Below are positions 29,793-37,960 of a stretch of 64,000 nt of DNA, one piece after another (the stretch's first letter is position 1; each line of letters begins with the position of its first letter). A program made the translations under genes and the position numbers. The stretch comes from Gammaproteobacteria bacterium (GTDB taxonomy: Bacteria > Pseudomonadota > Gammaproteobacteria > Nevskiales > Nevskiaceae). The notes under the pieces are model-generated. The model had not been told where the DNA came from and searched no databases. It saw only the letters and a program-made list of their open reading frames with translations. The stretch lies in assembly GCA_026398815.1 (NCBI GenBank), contig JAPLSA010000023.1, positions 1 through 64,000 of the forward strand. The letters are read 5' to 3'.

Positions 29793-30989
29793 TCAGATCA
29801 TCTCGATCGCCACCGCCACGGCTTCGCCACCGCCGATGCACAGGCTGGCGATGCCGCGCTTGCCGCCGGTTTTCCGCAGCGCGCCGATCAGGGTGGCGAG
29901 AATGCGCGCGCCGCTGGCGCCGATCGGATGGCCGAGCGCACAGGCGCCGCCGTGGATGTTGACCTTGTCGTGCGGCAGGCCGTGGTCCTTCATCGCCGCC
30001 ATGGTGACGACGGCGAAAGCCTCGTTGATTTCCCAGAGGTCGACATCGGCGGCCTTCCACGACAGCTTGTCGAGCAGGGCCTGGATGGCGAAGACCGGTG
30101 CGATCGCGAACTCGCCAGGCAGACGCGCGTGCGAGGCATGGCCGAGGATGCGGGCCAGCGGCTTCAGGCCACGACGTGCGCTTTCGGCTTCCGACATCAC
30201 CACCACGGCGGCGGCGCCGTCGGAAATGCTCGACGAAGTGGCGGCGGTGATGGTGCCGTCTTTCGTGAAGGCGGCCTTCAGCGTCGGAATCTTGTCCGGC
30301 CGCCCCTTGGCCGGCTGTTCATCGTGGCGGATGACGACCGGGCCGTTCTTGCCCGGCAGTTCCACCGGCGTGATCTCGAAATCGAAGGTGCCGTCCTCGT
30401 TGGCCTGCTTGGCGCGCGCCAGCGAGGCGACCGCGAAAGCGTCCTGCGCCTCGCGCGTGAAGCCGTAGCGGCTGGCGCAGGTTTCGGCGAACTGGCCCAT
30501 CGATTTGCCGCGCTCGTAGGCGTCTTCCAGGCCATCGATCGCCATGTGGTCGTAGATGGTGGCCGCGCCGTAGCGGATGCCGCTGCGGCCCTTCGGCAGC
30601 AGGTGCGGGGCGTTGGTCATCGACTCGAAACCGCCGGCGACCATGGTCGTGTTGGTGCCGGCCTTGATCAGATCATGGGCGAGCATCACGGCCTTCAGGC
30701 CCGATCCGCACATCTTCGAGATCTGCGTGGCGCCGACGGCATCGGGCAGCCCGGCGCCGCGAACCGCCTGCCGCGCGGGTGCCTGCCCCTGGCCGGCGAT
30801 CAGGCAGCAGCCGAGGATCGCCTCGTCGACATCCGCCGGCGCGATGCCGGCGCGCTCCACTGCCGCCTTCACGGCGATTGCGCCCAGCTGGGCGCCAGAC
30901 AGCGGCGACAGATCGCCCAGCAGGCCGCCCATCGGCGTGCGGGCAACGGAAACGATGACCACGGATGCGTGATCGCGGGATGAGGACAT
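29793..30989 (-). CDS. Thiolase (acetyl-CoA C-acetyltransferase family)
   Basis: The 398-residue protein has the thiolase catalytic set: acyl-accepting Cys in KMCGSGLKAV (near residue 89), His in GGACALGHPIG, and the second Cys in ASLCIGGGEA. Length and motifs fit the biosynthetic acetyl-CoA acetyltransferase or degradative thiolases; the sequence alone does not decide. Start ATG 30989 follows GGAG; the TTG four codons upstream overlaps that ribosome site and was not used. It stands alone with its own terminator, so a role in butanoate or polyhydroxyalkanoate metabolism is only a guess. Confidence 0.9.
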   Translation of the reverse strand: MSSSRDHASVVIVSVARTPMGGLLGDLSPLSGAQLGAIAVKAAVERAGIAPADVDEAILGCCLIAGQGQAPARQAVRGAGLPDAVGATQISKMCGSGLKAVMLAHDLIKAGTNTTMVAGGFESMTNAPHLLPKGRSGIRYGAATIYDHMAIDGLEDAYERGKSMGQFAETCASRYGFTREAQDAFAVASLARAKQANEDGTFDFEITPVELPGKNGPVVIRHDEQPAKGRPDKIPTLKAAFTKDGTITAATSSSISDGAAAVVVMSEAESARRGLKPLARILGHASHARLPGEFAIAPVFAIQALLDKLSWKAADVDLWEINEAFAVVTMAAMKDHGLPHDKVNIHGGACALGHPIGASGARILATLIGALRKTGGKRGIASLCIGGGEAVAVAIEMI

Positions 30990-31088
30990 CGGGCACTCCA
31001 AGGTGGACGAGGAAATCGCGTCTGCGATTATCGCCCAGCCGTCTGGACGGCCGCGCTCGTCAAAGGTTGGGGGCGCCCTCGCTGCCGC

Positions 31089-31559
31089 CTACTTCAGTTC
31101 TTCTTCGATCGCGGTGACCTTGCCGTCGACGAAAACCACGCGCAGCCGTTCGCGTTCGACGCTGCTGCCGGTGTAGATCGTCGTCACGCCGGGGCCGTAG
31201 AAGCCGACCGGCCGGCCGAAGGCGCCGTAGCCGACGAAGCCCGGGTAATAGCCGGGACCGTAAAAGCCGCCGACGCTGCCGACCGAGCCGCCGTCATAGT
31301 CGATGTAGCGCCAGACCGTCGATCGTCCCTTTTCATCGGTCCGCTGGCTCACCCGCTGCGGCTGGCCCAGCGCCAGCTTGACGGCCGCCTCGCTGAAGCC
31401 GATCGCGACCTTGCCTTCCTTGACCAGCGCCTGCTGTTCGGCGTTGAGCGACTGGAAGGTGTCGGGATTGCGATCGATCCGCGACTGCGGCGACGCGCAG
31501 GCCGCGAGCAGCAAGGCCGAGGTCAGAACGGGGAGAAACAGGCGGGATGAAGTCGACAT
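31089..31559 (-). CDS. Glycine/tyrosine-rich outer-membrane-type lipoprotein
   Basis: A 156-residue lipoprotein: signal segment then lipobox LLAAC (Cys21). The mature part has a helix (LNAEQQALVKEGKVAIGFSE) that resembles a SmpA/OmlA-like fold start, then a Gly/Tyr/Phe-rich central stretch (about 90-130), and a beta-rich end (LRVVFVDGKVTAIEEELK). No function is assigned. It is divergent from the Fur-box operon, with about 100 bases between its start and the Fur box. Confidence 0.75.
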   Translation of the reverse strand: MSTSSRLFLPVLTSALLLAACASPQSRIDRNPDTFQSLNAEQQALVKEGKVAIGFSEAAVKLALGQPQRVSQRTDEKGRSTVWRYIDYDGGSVGSVGGFYGPGYYPGFVGYGAFGRPVGFYGPGVTTIYTGSSVERERLRVVFVDGKVTAIEEELK

Positions 31560-31660
31560 GACGGAGATCCTCCAAGAGCCGCAAGCCTGCTGGCCGCTGG
31601 CTGAATGACGCCTGAAGGTGCGTGGAAGTTTCGTCGACTGTCGTCGATTGGGGGTTTACA

Positions 31661-31680
31661 AATAAGAATCATTATCATTA
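31661..31680 (+). promoter_or_regulatory. Fur box
   Basis: The 20 bases AATAAGAATCATTATCATTA match the classical iron-box pattern of NAT triplets (GATAATGATAATCATTATC) and stand out as an A/T island in GC-rich DNA. The site lies 86 bases upstream of the chosen start of the plus-strand gene at 31766. It implies iron repression of the three genes that follow; effect on the divergent lipoprotein is possible but it is farther away. Confidence 0.8.
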
Positions 31681-31765
31681 AATCACTGTACGCACCGCAG
31701 CCATGCCGTCAGCGCCAGCCAGCCGGAACGCTTTCTCGAAGCGCATTTCAGCCGATGGAGACCGC

Positions 31766-32449
31766 ATGCCGATGAGCCCCGCCGATCACGCCCCTGCCTT
31801 AATGTCCCGCGCCGGTCTGGAGGCCGGCCCCTTGCGTTCCCGGGCCTGGCTGGATGCCTGTTACCGCGCCGAACGATCCCGTCCGGCCGGTTTGCGCTGG
31901 CTGCATGCCTGGCGCTGGCCCGGCTTGACGGACGGGCCGCCGGACTTGCCGGCGGCGTCCGGCGGCTGGTTGCAGCAGCTGGTGCATGCCACGCGGGCAC
32001 AGCTGGTGGTGACGCTGGGCACGGCCGATGGCGCCGCTGCCGTCTGGCTGGCCGAGGCGCTGCGCGCTGTGCCCGGCAGCCGCAGCGACCGCGCGCTGAT
32101 CGGCTTCGAGCGCGATCCGGCGGCCGCCCGCCAGGCGCGCGACGTCCTGCGCCGTGCCGGGGTGTCGCGCTACGTCGACATCCGTTGCGATGCGCCTGCC
32201 CGGGTGCTGGCAACCATCGACGTACCAATCGACCTCGTCGTGCTGTTGGGCGGTTTCGACGACGATGCCAGCGAGCTGGTCGAACGGCTGCTGCCCCGGC
32301 TGCGGGCTGGCGGCTCGCTGGTGGTCCCGCGTTTCCGGCGTCGGCCGCTATTGGCCGCGGCGATCGACCCCCACTGCGCTGACGGCGGCCAGCTTGAGGC
32401 CCTGCAGATGCCGCTTGACGGTGGCCTGCTGTGGTCGGTGAAGCGCTGA
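31766..32449 (+). CDS. SAM-methyltransferase-fold protein, first gene of the Fur-box trio
   Basis: A 227-residue protein. The centre resembles class I O-methyltransferases: LVVTLGTADGAAAVWLAEAL looks like motif I, followed by ALIGFERDPAAARQARDVLR, then DLVVLLGGFDDDASELVERL and a final LPRLRAGGSLVVP. The N-terminal 70 residues (WLDACYRAERSRPAGLRWLHAWRW) are not recognised. GGAG lies 5 bases before ATG 31766; an earlier in-frame ATG at 31703 has no ribosome site. It overlaps the next small gene by one base. Methyl acceptor unknown; Fur control suggests an iron-related role. Confidence 0.65.
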   Translation: MPMSPADHAPALMSRAGLEAGPLRSRAWLDACYRAERSRPAGLRWLHAWRWPGLTDGPPDLPAASGGWLQQLVHATRAQLVVTLGTADGAAAVWLAEALRAVPGSRSDRALIGFERDPAAARQARDVLRRAGVSRYVDIRCDAPARVLATIDVPIDLVVLLGGFDDDASELVERLLPRLRAGGSLVVPRFRRRPLLAAAIDPHCADGGQLEALQMPLDGGLLWSVKR

Positions 32450-32616
32450 TGTGCAGCCGTTGCCCGAAGTGCCCGAAACCGTCCTGCGCAACGCGTACGA
32501 CGCGGCCGCCCGCCGCCGTCGCCACTGCCGACAAGGCGACGACCATCCCCTTGGCAGCCTTGCTGGCGCGGGCGGCCGCCACGCCGCCCGCTGAACCGCC
32601 ATCGGTGCTGCCATGA
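32449..32616 (+). CDS. Small Cys-rich, Pro-rich protein (55 residues), translationally coupled
   Basis: Begins MCSRCPKCPKPSC, giving a CxxCxxCxxxxC cluster in the first 13 residues, then a Thr/Ala/Pro-rich stretch with a short hydrophobic part (IPLAALLARAAA). It starts with an ATGA overlap on the gene before and ends with an ATGA overlap on the gene after, and its third-position GC is high, which supports real coding. The family is not recognised. The Cys cluster could bind metal. It could still be a chance frame. Confidence 0.45.
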   Translation: MCSRCPKCPKPSCATRTTRPPAAVATADKATTIPLAALLARAAATPPAEPPSVLP

Positions 32617-32978
32617 GCGGCGGCGCGCTGGCTGTCGGCGATGCGCCAATGGCGCTGATGGCGCTCGCCTGGTGGTGGTCGGGTGACCACGACGCTTCCT
32701 CGCGACTCGAACGGCTGGCGGCCAGCAGCTTGCTGGTGGCGGCCTCCGCCTGCCTGTGGAACGGGCTCGTCGGGCCAGAACAGCTCTGGCAGCACTGGCC
32801 AGTGCACGCCAGCCTCGCCGTGATGCTGGCCAGCCTGCGCGCGGTGGCACGCGAGATGACGGTGGACCTGCCAGTGCCGACGCTGCTGGGCCGGCTCGCG
32901 GCCTATGCCGGCGGCCTTGCGCTGGCGGCGGTGTCGGGCGGCTGGAATTTCGGCCAGAACGCGCTCAGCGCCTGGTAG
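32613..32978 (+). CDS. Small membrane protein, third gene of the Fur-box trio
   Basis: A 121-residue protein with about three or four hydrophobic segments (MALMALAWWW; ASSLLVAASACLWNGLV; HASLAVMLASL; YAGGLALAAVSGG). No family is recognised. It begins on an ATGA overlap with the 55-residue gene. Its last 76 bases overlap the 3' end of the convergent TetR gene. Fur-linked small membrane proteins often accompany siderophore or haem uptake, but no receptor or transporter gene is in this window. Confidence 0.55.
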   Translation: MSGGALAVGDAPMALMALAWWWSGDHDASSRLERLAASSLLVAASACLWNGLVGPEQLWQHWPVHASLAVMLASLRAVAREMTVDLPVPTLLGRLAAYAGGLALAAVSGGWNFGQNALSAW

Positions 32979-33646
32979 ATCGCCAGGTTGTTGCGCAGCA
33001 CCACGTCGAATGCGGGCTGGAAGCCATCACGCACCCACTGGGTGGCGATGTGGATGTTGGCGCCGAGCAGGCCGGTGGCGATCACGGCGATGTCGATGCC
33101 GCGCGTCTCGGCGCCGGGAAACAGCTGCTCGATGAAGCGCCGCGTCAGTTCCGCATACTCGCGGGTGATCTGCCCGGCCAGTTCGCCGACCCCGTGGCTG
33201 ATGCTGATCGCGTCGATCAGCATCACCCGCGCGCGGCGCGGATCGTCGCGGATGAACTCCAGCAGCACCCGCAGGCCGGCGCCGGCCAGTGCATCGATCC
33301 GTTCGCGATCCGGGCTGGCCGCCGTCTTGATCTGCGCCGCCATCAGCGCCGCCAAGGTCGCGCCTTTCAGCTGCTCGTTGAGCATCAGGTACAGGGCGCT
33401 GAACAAGGCTTCGAGGCTCTTGAACGACTCGTAGAAGTAGCGCTCGGTCAGCCGGGCGCCGGTGCAGATCTCGCGCACCGTCACCGCGTGGTAGCCCCGC
33501 GTGCCGAAGGCCACCAGGGCCGCATCGAGCAGCAGCGCGCGGCGCTGGGCGACGCGTGCCGCCATCGGCATGCCCTTGAGGCGTGATACCGCGCGGGTAG
33601 CGGGCGCCGCCGGCGCGGCATCGGGGTGGGGCGTGCTTTTCTTCAT
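32903..33646 (-). CDS. TetR-family transcriptional regulator
   Basis: A 247-residue protein. The helix-turn-helix is at about residues 35-80 (RALLLDAALVAFGTRGYHAV, then TVREICTGARLTERYFYESF), and the helical ligand domain follows. It is divergent from the monooxygenase gene with two palindromic operators between them, so it most likely represses the monooxygenase and SDR genes and itself. The 3' end overlaps the convergent gene at 32613-32978 by 76 bases; both stops are genuine in sequence. Confidence 0.88.
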   Translation of the reverse strand: MKKSTPHPDAAPAAPATRAVSRLKGMPMAARVAQRRALLLDAALVAFGTRGYHAVTVREICTGARLTERYFYESFKSLEALFSALYLMLNEQLKGATLAALMAAQIKTAASPDRERIDALAGAGLRVLLEFIRDDPRRARVMLIDAISISHGVGELAGQITREYAELTRRFIEQLFPGAETRGIDIAVIATGLLGANIHIATQWVRDGFQPAFDVVLRNNLAIYQALSAFWPKFQPPDTAASARPPA

Positions 33647-33655
33647 GTTCGGATA

Positions 33656-33703
33656 TTGACATCAATCGATGTCAAAGTTTAGATTGACAACGTGCATTGT
33701 CAA
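33656..33703. promoter_or_regulatory. Twin TetR operators with overlapping promoter
   Basis: Two palindromes: TTGACATC/GATGTCAA with a 4-base centre (33656-33675) and TTGACAA/TTGTCAA with a 6-base centre (33684-33703). Centres are 28 bases apart. The first TTGACA followed after 17 bases by TTAGAT (33679-33684) could be a sigma-70 promoter for the monooxygenase gene at 33723, so a bound regulator would block it. Confidence 0.7.
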
Positions 33704-33722
33704 ACAAGAGGGGAACACGACG

Positions 33723-35222
33723 ATGGCGTATGACGCGGGCAAACCGGTTGAACCGAAGCAGGTCCTGATCATCGGCAGCGGCTTCGCCGGTCTTGGCATG
33801 GCGATCAAGCTGCGCGAGGCGGGCTTCGAGGATTTCCAGATCCTGGAGCGCGGCAGCGATGTCGGCGGCACCTGGCGCGACAACCACTATCCGGGCTGCG
33901 CCTGCGACGTGCAGTCGCACCTGTATTCGTTTTCCTTCGAGCCGAACCCGGACTGGACGCGGATGTTCGCCCGCCAGCCGGAAATCCGCGCCTATCTCGA
34001 GAAGTGCGCCGACAAGTACGACCTGCGCCGCCACATCGTGTTCGGCGCCAACGTGCAGACCGCGCGCTACGACGATGCCTCGGCCAGCTGGACGGTGACC
34101 ACCGCCGACGGCCGCAGCTTCAAGGCCCAGGTGCTGGTCTCCGGCATGGGCGGCCTGTCGAACCCGGCGATGCCGAACGTCAAGGGCCTGGAGAAGTTCA
34201 AGGGCAAGGCCTTCCATTCGGCCCACTGGGACCACAGCTACGATCTCGCCGGCAAGAAGGTCGCCGTGATCGGCACCGGCGCCAGCGCCATCCAGTTCGT
34301 GCCGCAGCTGCAGAAAGCGGCCGGACGGGTCGACCTCTACCAGCGCACCGCGCCGTGGATCATGCCGAAGCCGGATCGCGAGATCGGCCAGATCGAGCGG
34401 GTGCTGTACCGCCGGTTCCCGGCGCTGCAGAACGCCTACCGCACGGCCATCTACTGGGCGCTGGAATCGCGGGTGCTGGGCTTCGCGGTCAACCCGAAGC
34501 TGATGACGCTGGTGCAGGGCATCGCCCGCAGCCACATCAAAAAGCAGATCGCCGACCCGGCGCTGCGCGCCAAGGTGACGCCGGACTACACGATCGGCTG
34601 CAAGCGCATCCTGATCTCCAACGACTACTACCCGGCGCTGGCGCAGGACAACGTCGAGGTGATCACCGATTCGATCGCCGAAGTGCGGGCGAATTCGATC
34701 GTCGATACCAATGGGGTGGAGCGCAAGGTTGACGCGATCATCTACGGCACCGGCTTCAAGGCCCAGGACCCGATGCCGCGCGGCACCGTGTTCGGCCGTG
34801 GCGGCGTGGATCTGCTCGATGCCTGGAAGGACGGCCCGGAGGCCTACCTCGGCCTGTCGGTCGCCGGCTTCCCGAACTTCTTCATGCTGGTCGGCCCGAA
34901 CACCGGTCTCGGCCACAACTCGATGGTGTTCATGATCGAGTCGCAGGTCGCCTACGTGATGGACGCGCTGAAGACGATGAAGGCGCGCCAGCTGCGCGCG
35001 GTCGACGTCAAGCCGGACGCCCAGGTGAGCTTCAACAAGGGGATCCAGGGCAAGCTGACCAAGACCGTCTGGACCTCCGGCTGCAAGAGCTGGTACGTCG
35101 ACGCCAACGGCAAGAACACCACGCTGTGGCCCGGCTTCACCTTCGTCTACCGTGGCAAGACGCGCCGCTTCCCGGTCGAGCAGTACCAGCACGAAACGGC
35201 GACCGTTATCGCCACAGCCTGA
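33723..35222 (+). CDS. Flavin-containing Baeyer-Villiger-type monooxygenase
   Basis: The 499-residue protein has the FAD Rossmann motif IIGSGFAGLG (residues 16-25), the Baeyer-Villiger fingerprint FKGKAFHSAHWDHS (FxGxxxHxxxWD), and the NADPH Rossmann motif VIGTGASAIQ. It would insert oxygen next to a ketone carbonyl using NADPH and O2; substrates are unknown. AGAGGGG precedes ATG 33723, which was preferred over a start inside the operator region. The following SDR could supply ketone substrates from alcohols. Confidence 0.9.
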   Translation: MAYDAGKPVEPKQVLIIGSGFAGLGMAIKLREAGFEDFQILERGSDVGGTWRDNHYPGCACDVQSHLYSFSFEPNPDWTRMFARQPEIRAYLEKCADKYDLRRHIVFGANVQTARYDDASASWTVTTADGRSFKAQVLVSGMGGLSNPAMPNVKGLEKFKGKAFHSAHWDHSYDLAGKKVAVIGTGASAIQFVPQLQKAAGRVDLYQRTAPWIMPKPDREIGQIERVLYRRFPALQNAYRTAIYWALESRVLGFAVNPKLMTLVQGIARSHIKKQIADPALRAKVTPDYTIGCKRILISNDYYPALAQDNVEVITDSIAEVRANSIVDTNGVERKVDAIIYGTGFKAQDPMPRGTVFGRGGVDLLDAWKDGPEAYLGLSVAGFPNFFMLVGPNTGLGHNSMVFMIESQVAYVMDALKTMKARQLRAVDVKPDAQVSFNKGIQGKLTKTVWTSGCKSWYVDANGKNTTLWPGFTFVYRGKTRRFPVEQYQHETATVIATA

Positions 35223-35234
35223 AACCTGAAAAGC

Positions 35235-35334
35235 TCCGGGGCACAGAGGCACAAAGGGGAACAGCGAGGACACAGAGGGAAAACATCAAGACTTTTCTCT
35301 GTGCCCTTGTCGTCGTTGTACTTCGTGCCCCGGA
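35235..35334. repeat. Long imperfect hairpin repeat between monooxygenase and SDR genes
   Basis: Outer arms TCCGGGGCAC (35235-35244) and GTGCCCCGGA (35325-35334) pair perfectly. Further in, GGACACAGAGGGAAAA (35268-35283) pairs imperfectly with TTTTCTCTGTGCCC. The composition (CACAGAGG, AAAGG) differs from flanking coding DNA and resembles dispersed hairpin elements of bacterial genomes. It lies inside a likely operon and may attenuate or stabilise the message. Confidence 0.6.
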
Positions 35335-35374
35335 TTTGTTCTTCCCTGATTGATCCAATCGAGCGTCTAATCCG

Positions 35375-36214
35375 ATGAAAAATTTCAACAACAAGGTCGC
35401 CGCGATCACCGGTGCGGCCTCGGGCATGGGCCGTGAACTGGCCGTCGAACTGGCCGCGCGCGGCTGCGCATTGAGCCTGTCGGACGTCAACCTGAAGGGC
35501 CTCGAAGAGACCGCTGCGCTGGCCCGCGAGAAGGGCGCCAAGGTCACCACGAGCAAGCTCGACGTGTCGAACCGCGACGCCGTCTACGCCTGGGCCGAGC
35601 AGACCGCCAAGGATCACGGCGGCATCAACCTGATCTTCAACAACGCCGGCGTGGCGCTGAACTCGCCGCTGGAAACGATCAGTCAGAAGGATTTCGAGTG
35701 GATCGTCGGCATCAATTTCTGGGGTGTCGTTTACGGCAGCCAGGCGTTCCTGCCGTATCTGAAGGCCAGCGGCGACGGCCACATCATCAACACCTCCAGC
35801 CTGTTCGGCCTGATCGGCACGCCGGGCACCGGCGCCTATTCGGCCACCAAGTTCGCGGTGCGCGGCTACACCGAAAGCCTTCGCATCGAGCTTGACCTGA
35901 TGAACTGCGGCGTGTCGGCCACCTGCGTGCATCCGGGCGGCATCCGCACCGCGATCAACGCCAATGCCCGCATCGGCGACGGAGTCGAGAAGCTGATGGG
36001 CGTCAGTGCCGAAACTGCGCGTGAAAAATTCGACAAGCTGCTCAACATCACCACCGCCAACAAGGCGGCGCGGACGATCCTGAAGGCGGTCGAGAAAAAC
36101 TCGCGCCGCGTCGTCGTCGGCCCGGACGCCAAGACCATGGATGTCGTCGTGCGCATGCTCGGCTCGGCCTACCAGCCGCTGGTGACCTCGAACATGAAGC
36201 GGATGATGCGCTGA
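35375..36214 (+). CDS. Short-chain dehydrogenase/reductase
   Basis: A 279-residue classical SDR: cofactor loop TGAASGMGREL (residues 13-23), NNAG motif, catalytic Ser in NTSSLFG and YSATK (YxxxK). The acidic SDVN after beta-2 suggests NAD preference. The C-terminal extension (from about 225) resembles SDRs found with Baeyer-Villiger enzymes. It is downstream of the monooxygenase on the same strand, so alcohol-to-ketone oxidation before Baeyer-Villiger oxidation is a sensible but unproven pairing. Confidence 0.88.
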   Translation: MKNFNNKVAAITGAASGMGRELAVELAARGCALSLSDVNLKGLEETAALAREKGAKVTTSKLDVSNRDAVYAWAEQTAKDHGGINLIFNNAGVALNSPLETISQKDFEWIVGINFWGVVYGSQAFLPYLKASGDGHIINTSSLFGLIGTPGTGAYSATKFAVRGYTESLRIELDLMNCGVSATCVHPGGIRTAINANARIGDGVEKLMGVSAETAREKFDKLLNITTANKAARTILKAVEKNSRRVVVGPDAKTMDVVVRMLGSAYQPLVTSNMKRMMR

Positions 36215-36240
36215 CGTCTCGCTGCTTCGAGAGCTGAAGA

Positions 36241-36266
36241 AGGCCGCCCGTCGTGGCGGCCTTTTT
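36241..36266 (+). terminator. Rho-independent terminator after the SDR gene
   Basis: Stem GGCCGCC (36242-36248) with GGCGGCC (36255-36261), 6-base loop, followed by TTTTT. It lies 27 bases past the SDR stop and ends the monooxygenase-SDR unit. Confidence 0.85.
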
Positions 36267-36286
36267 CATTGCGTAGACTGCTGTAC

Positions 36287-36646
36287 ATGAGCACGAACAA
36301 GACGCCGGACCGGTCGAAACTCGACCAGATCATCATCGACACGCGGCGCAACGCCGAACAGCGCGAACTCGGCTATCGCGAGCAGGCGCTGAAGCTGTAT
36401 CCCTGGGTCTGCGGCCGCTGCGCCCGGACGTTCGACCGCGCCAACCTGCGCGAGCTGACCGTCCATCACCGCAACCACAACCACGACGACAACCCGTCGG
36501 ACGGCAGCAACTGGGAGCTGCTGTGCCTGTACTGCCACGACAACGAGCACCAGCGTTACATCGACAAGACCGCCGTCGGCAACGCCAAGGACAAGGTGTC
36601 GACCGGCAATCCGTTCGCCGACCTGAAGTCGCTGCTGAAGAAGTAA
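36287..36646 (+). CDS. YajD-like HNH nuclease family protein
   Basis: A 119-residue protein with a CGRC zinc pair (WVCGRCARTF), the HNH core HHRNHNHDDNP, SDGSNWELLCLYCHDNEH with the second Cys pair, and a basic C-terminus. This is the compact YajD type found in many gammaproteobacteria; its role is not established. Start ATG 36287 is chosen because family homology begins with STNKTPDRSKLD; an upstream start at 36269 would lie next to the terminator. Confidence 0.87.
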   Translation: MSTNKTPDRSKLDQIIIDTRRNAEQRELGYREQALKLYPWVCGRCARTFDRANLRELTVHHRNHNHDDNPSDGSNWELLCLYCHDNEHQRYIDKTAVGNAKDKVSTGNPFADLKSLLKK

Positions 36647-36683
36647 GCGCCTGAAGCCCGCGCCGGGCCGGGCCAAGTGGACG

Positions 36684-37880
36684 CTAGGCCGGCGCGCGCT
36701 CCGGCTCCACCACCCGCGCCAGCGCCCGCACGAAATCCGACTGGGTCAGGATGCCGACCAGCCTGCCGTCGCCATCGACGACCGGCAGGTGGTGGTGATC
36801 GTCCTCGGAGAACGCTGCCAGCAGGTCGACCACCGGCCGGTCGTCACGGGCCACGCGGACCCGGCGGGTCATGATCTGGCCGACCACTTCCGGCTTCGAC
36901 GAGGTCAGGGTGCCGCTGCCGCGAACCAGGCCGCGCACCCGCTCGCCAAGGCCGTCGCGGCTGTCGAGATTGGCGTGGCGCAGAAAATCGGCCTGGGTGA
37001 CGATGCCGGTCACCCGACCGCCGCGATCGACCACCGGCAGCGCCTTGATCCGGCGGCTGCGCATCAGGGTCCAGGCGGTTTCCAGGCTTTCGCCGAACGG
37101 CACGGTGACCGGCTCGCGGCTCATCACGTCGGCGCAGCGCAGCCCGCCGAACAGGCGCTGGTAGGCGTTCAGCTCGGTCTGACGCAGCAGGTTTTCCAGA
37201 TCGTCGCGGCTGACATCGAGCACCTCGTTGTAGCGGGCCAGCGCCTGGTCGAAATCCGCCGAGCTGAAGCGCGACGGCACTTCGCCAACCGTCGCCTGTG
37301 GCGCCGCAGCCGGCCGCTGGCCATGTGGATAGCGACGCCCGCTGAGGTGGTGGAAAGCGACCCCGGCCAGCACCAGCAACAGGCTGTTGGCGGCGACCGG
37401 GAACAGCGCGAAGCGGACATCGCCGATGCCGAGCAGCACCGTGGTCAGCGCCACCGCGCCGCCGGGTGGATGCAGGCAGCGCAGGCTGAACATCGCGGCG
37501 ATCGACAGGCTGGCGGCCAGTCCCGCGACCAACGCCATTGGCGCGCCGATCCAGCGCACGCAGGCGATGCCGACCAGCGCCGACAGCGTGTTGCCGGCCA
37601 CCACCGCCCAGGGCTGGGCCATCGGGCCGGCGGGGGCGGCGAACACCAGCACCGCCGACGCGCCGAGCGAGGCGACCATCCAGGCGCCATCGATCCCGAA
37701 GCGGGCGGCCAGCCACTGGCACAGGCCGGCAGCGAGGCCGACACCCAGCAAGGCCCCGGCGACGATTCGCGCCCGTTCCCGGCCGCTGATCGCCAGCGGC
37801 GCCGGCAACAGCAGGTCGATCACACGGCGTAGCCGGCCGGCGGCCGGATGGTCGGGCAGGCGGGAAGGAGAAAGCGGCAT
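36684..37880 (-). CDS. HPP-family membrane protein with two CBS domains
   Basis: A 398-residue protein. The N-terminal half has about six membrane segments and the HPP motif (RCLHPPGGAVALTTVL near residue 135). The C-terminal half has two CBS domains (DVMSREPVTVPFGESLETAW and IMTRRVRVARDDRPVVDLLA) that probably bind adenine nucleotides. Some HPP proteins are nitrite transporters; with CBS domains the substrate is unknown. It is convergent with the HNH gene and stands alone. Confidence 0.87.
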   Translation of the reverse strand: MPLSPSRLPDHPAAGRLRRVIDLLLPAPLAISGRERARIVAGALLGVGLAAGLCQWLAARFGIDGAWMVASLGASAVLVFAAPAGPMAQPWAVVAGNTLSALVGIACVRWIGAPMALVAGLAASLSIAAMFSLRCLHPPGGAVALTTVLLGIGDVRFALFPVAANSLLLVLAGVAFHHLSGRRYPHGQRPAAAPQATVGEVPSRFSSADFDQALARYNEVLDVSRDDLENLLRQTELNAYQRLFGGLRCADVMSREPVTVPFGESLETAWTLMRSRRIKALPVVDRGGRVTGIVTQADFLRHANLDSRDGLGERVRGLVRGSGTLTSSKPEVVGQIMTRRVRVARDDRPVVDLLAAFSEDDHHHLPVVDGDGRLVGILTQSDFVRALARVVEPERAPA

Positions 37881-37960
37881 GCGCGCAGTGTAATCGCGCG
37901 CTGCCGACGCCGGTCCCGCCGTGATCTGTCGGCCGCGCCGCAGCCGGCGCGGCCGGGGCC

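Noticed and set aside
32170-32850. Long minus-strand open frames opposite the Fur-box trio
   Set aside because: Arg/Ala-rich shadow frames without motifs; the plus-strand genes have ATGA couplings and a promoter element.
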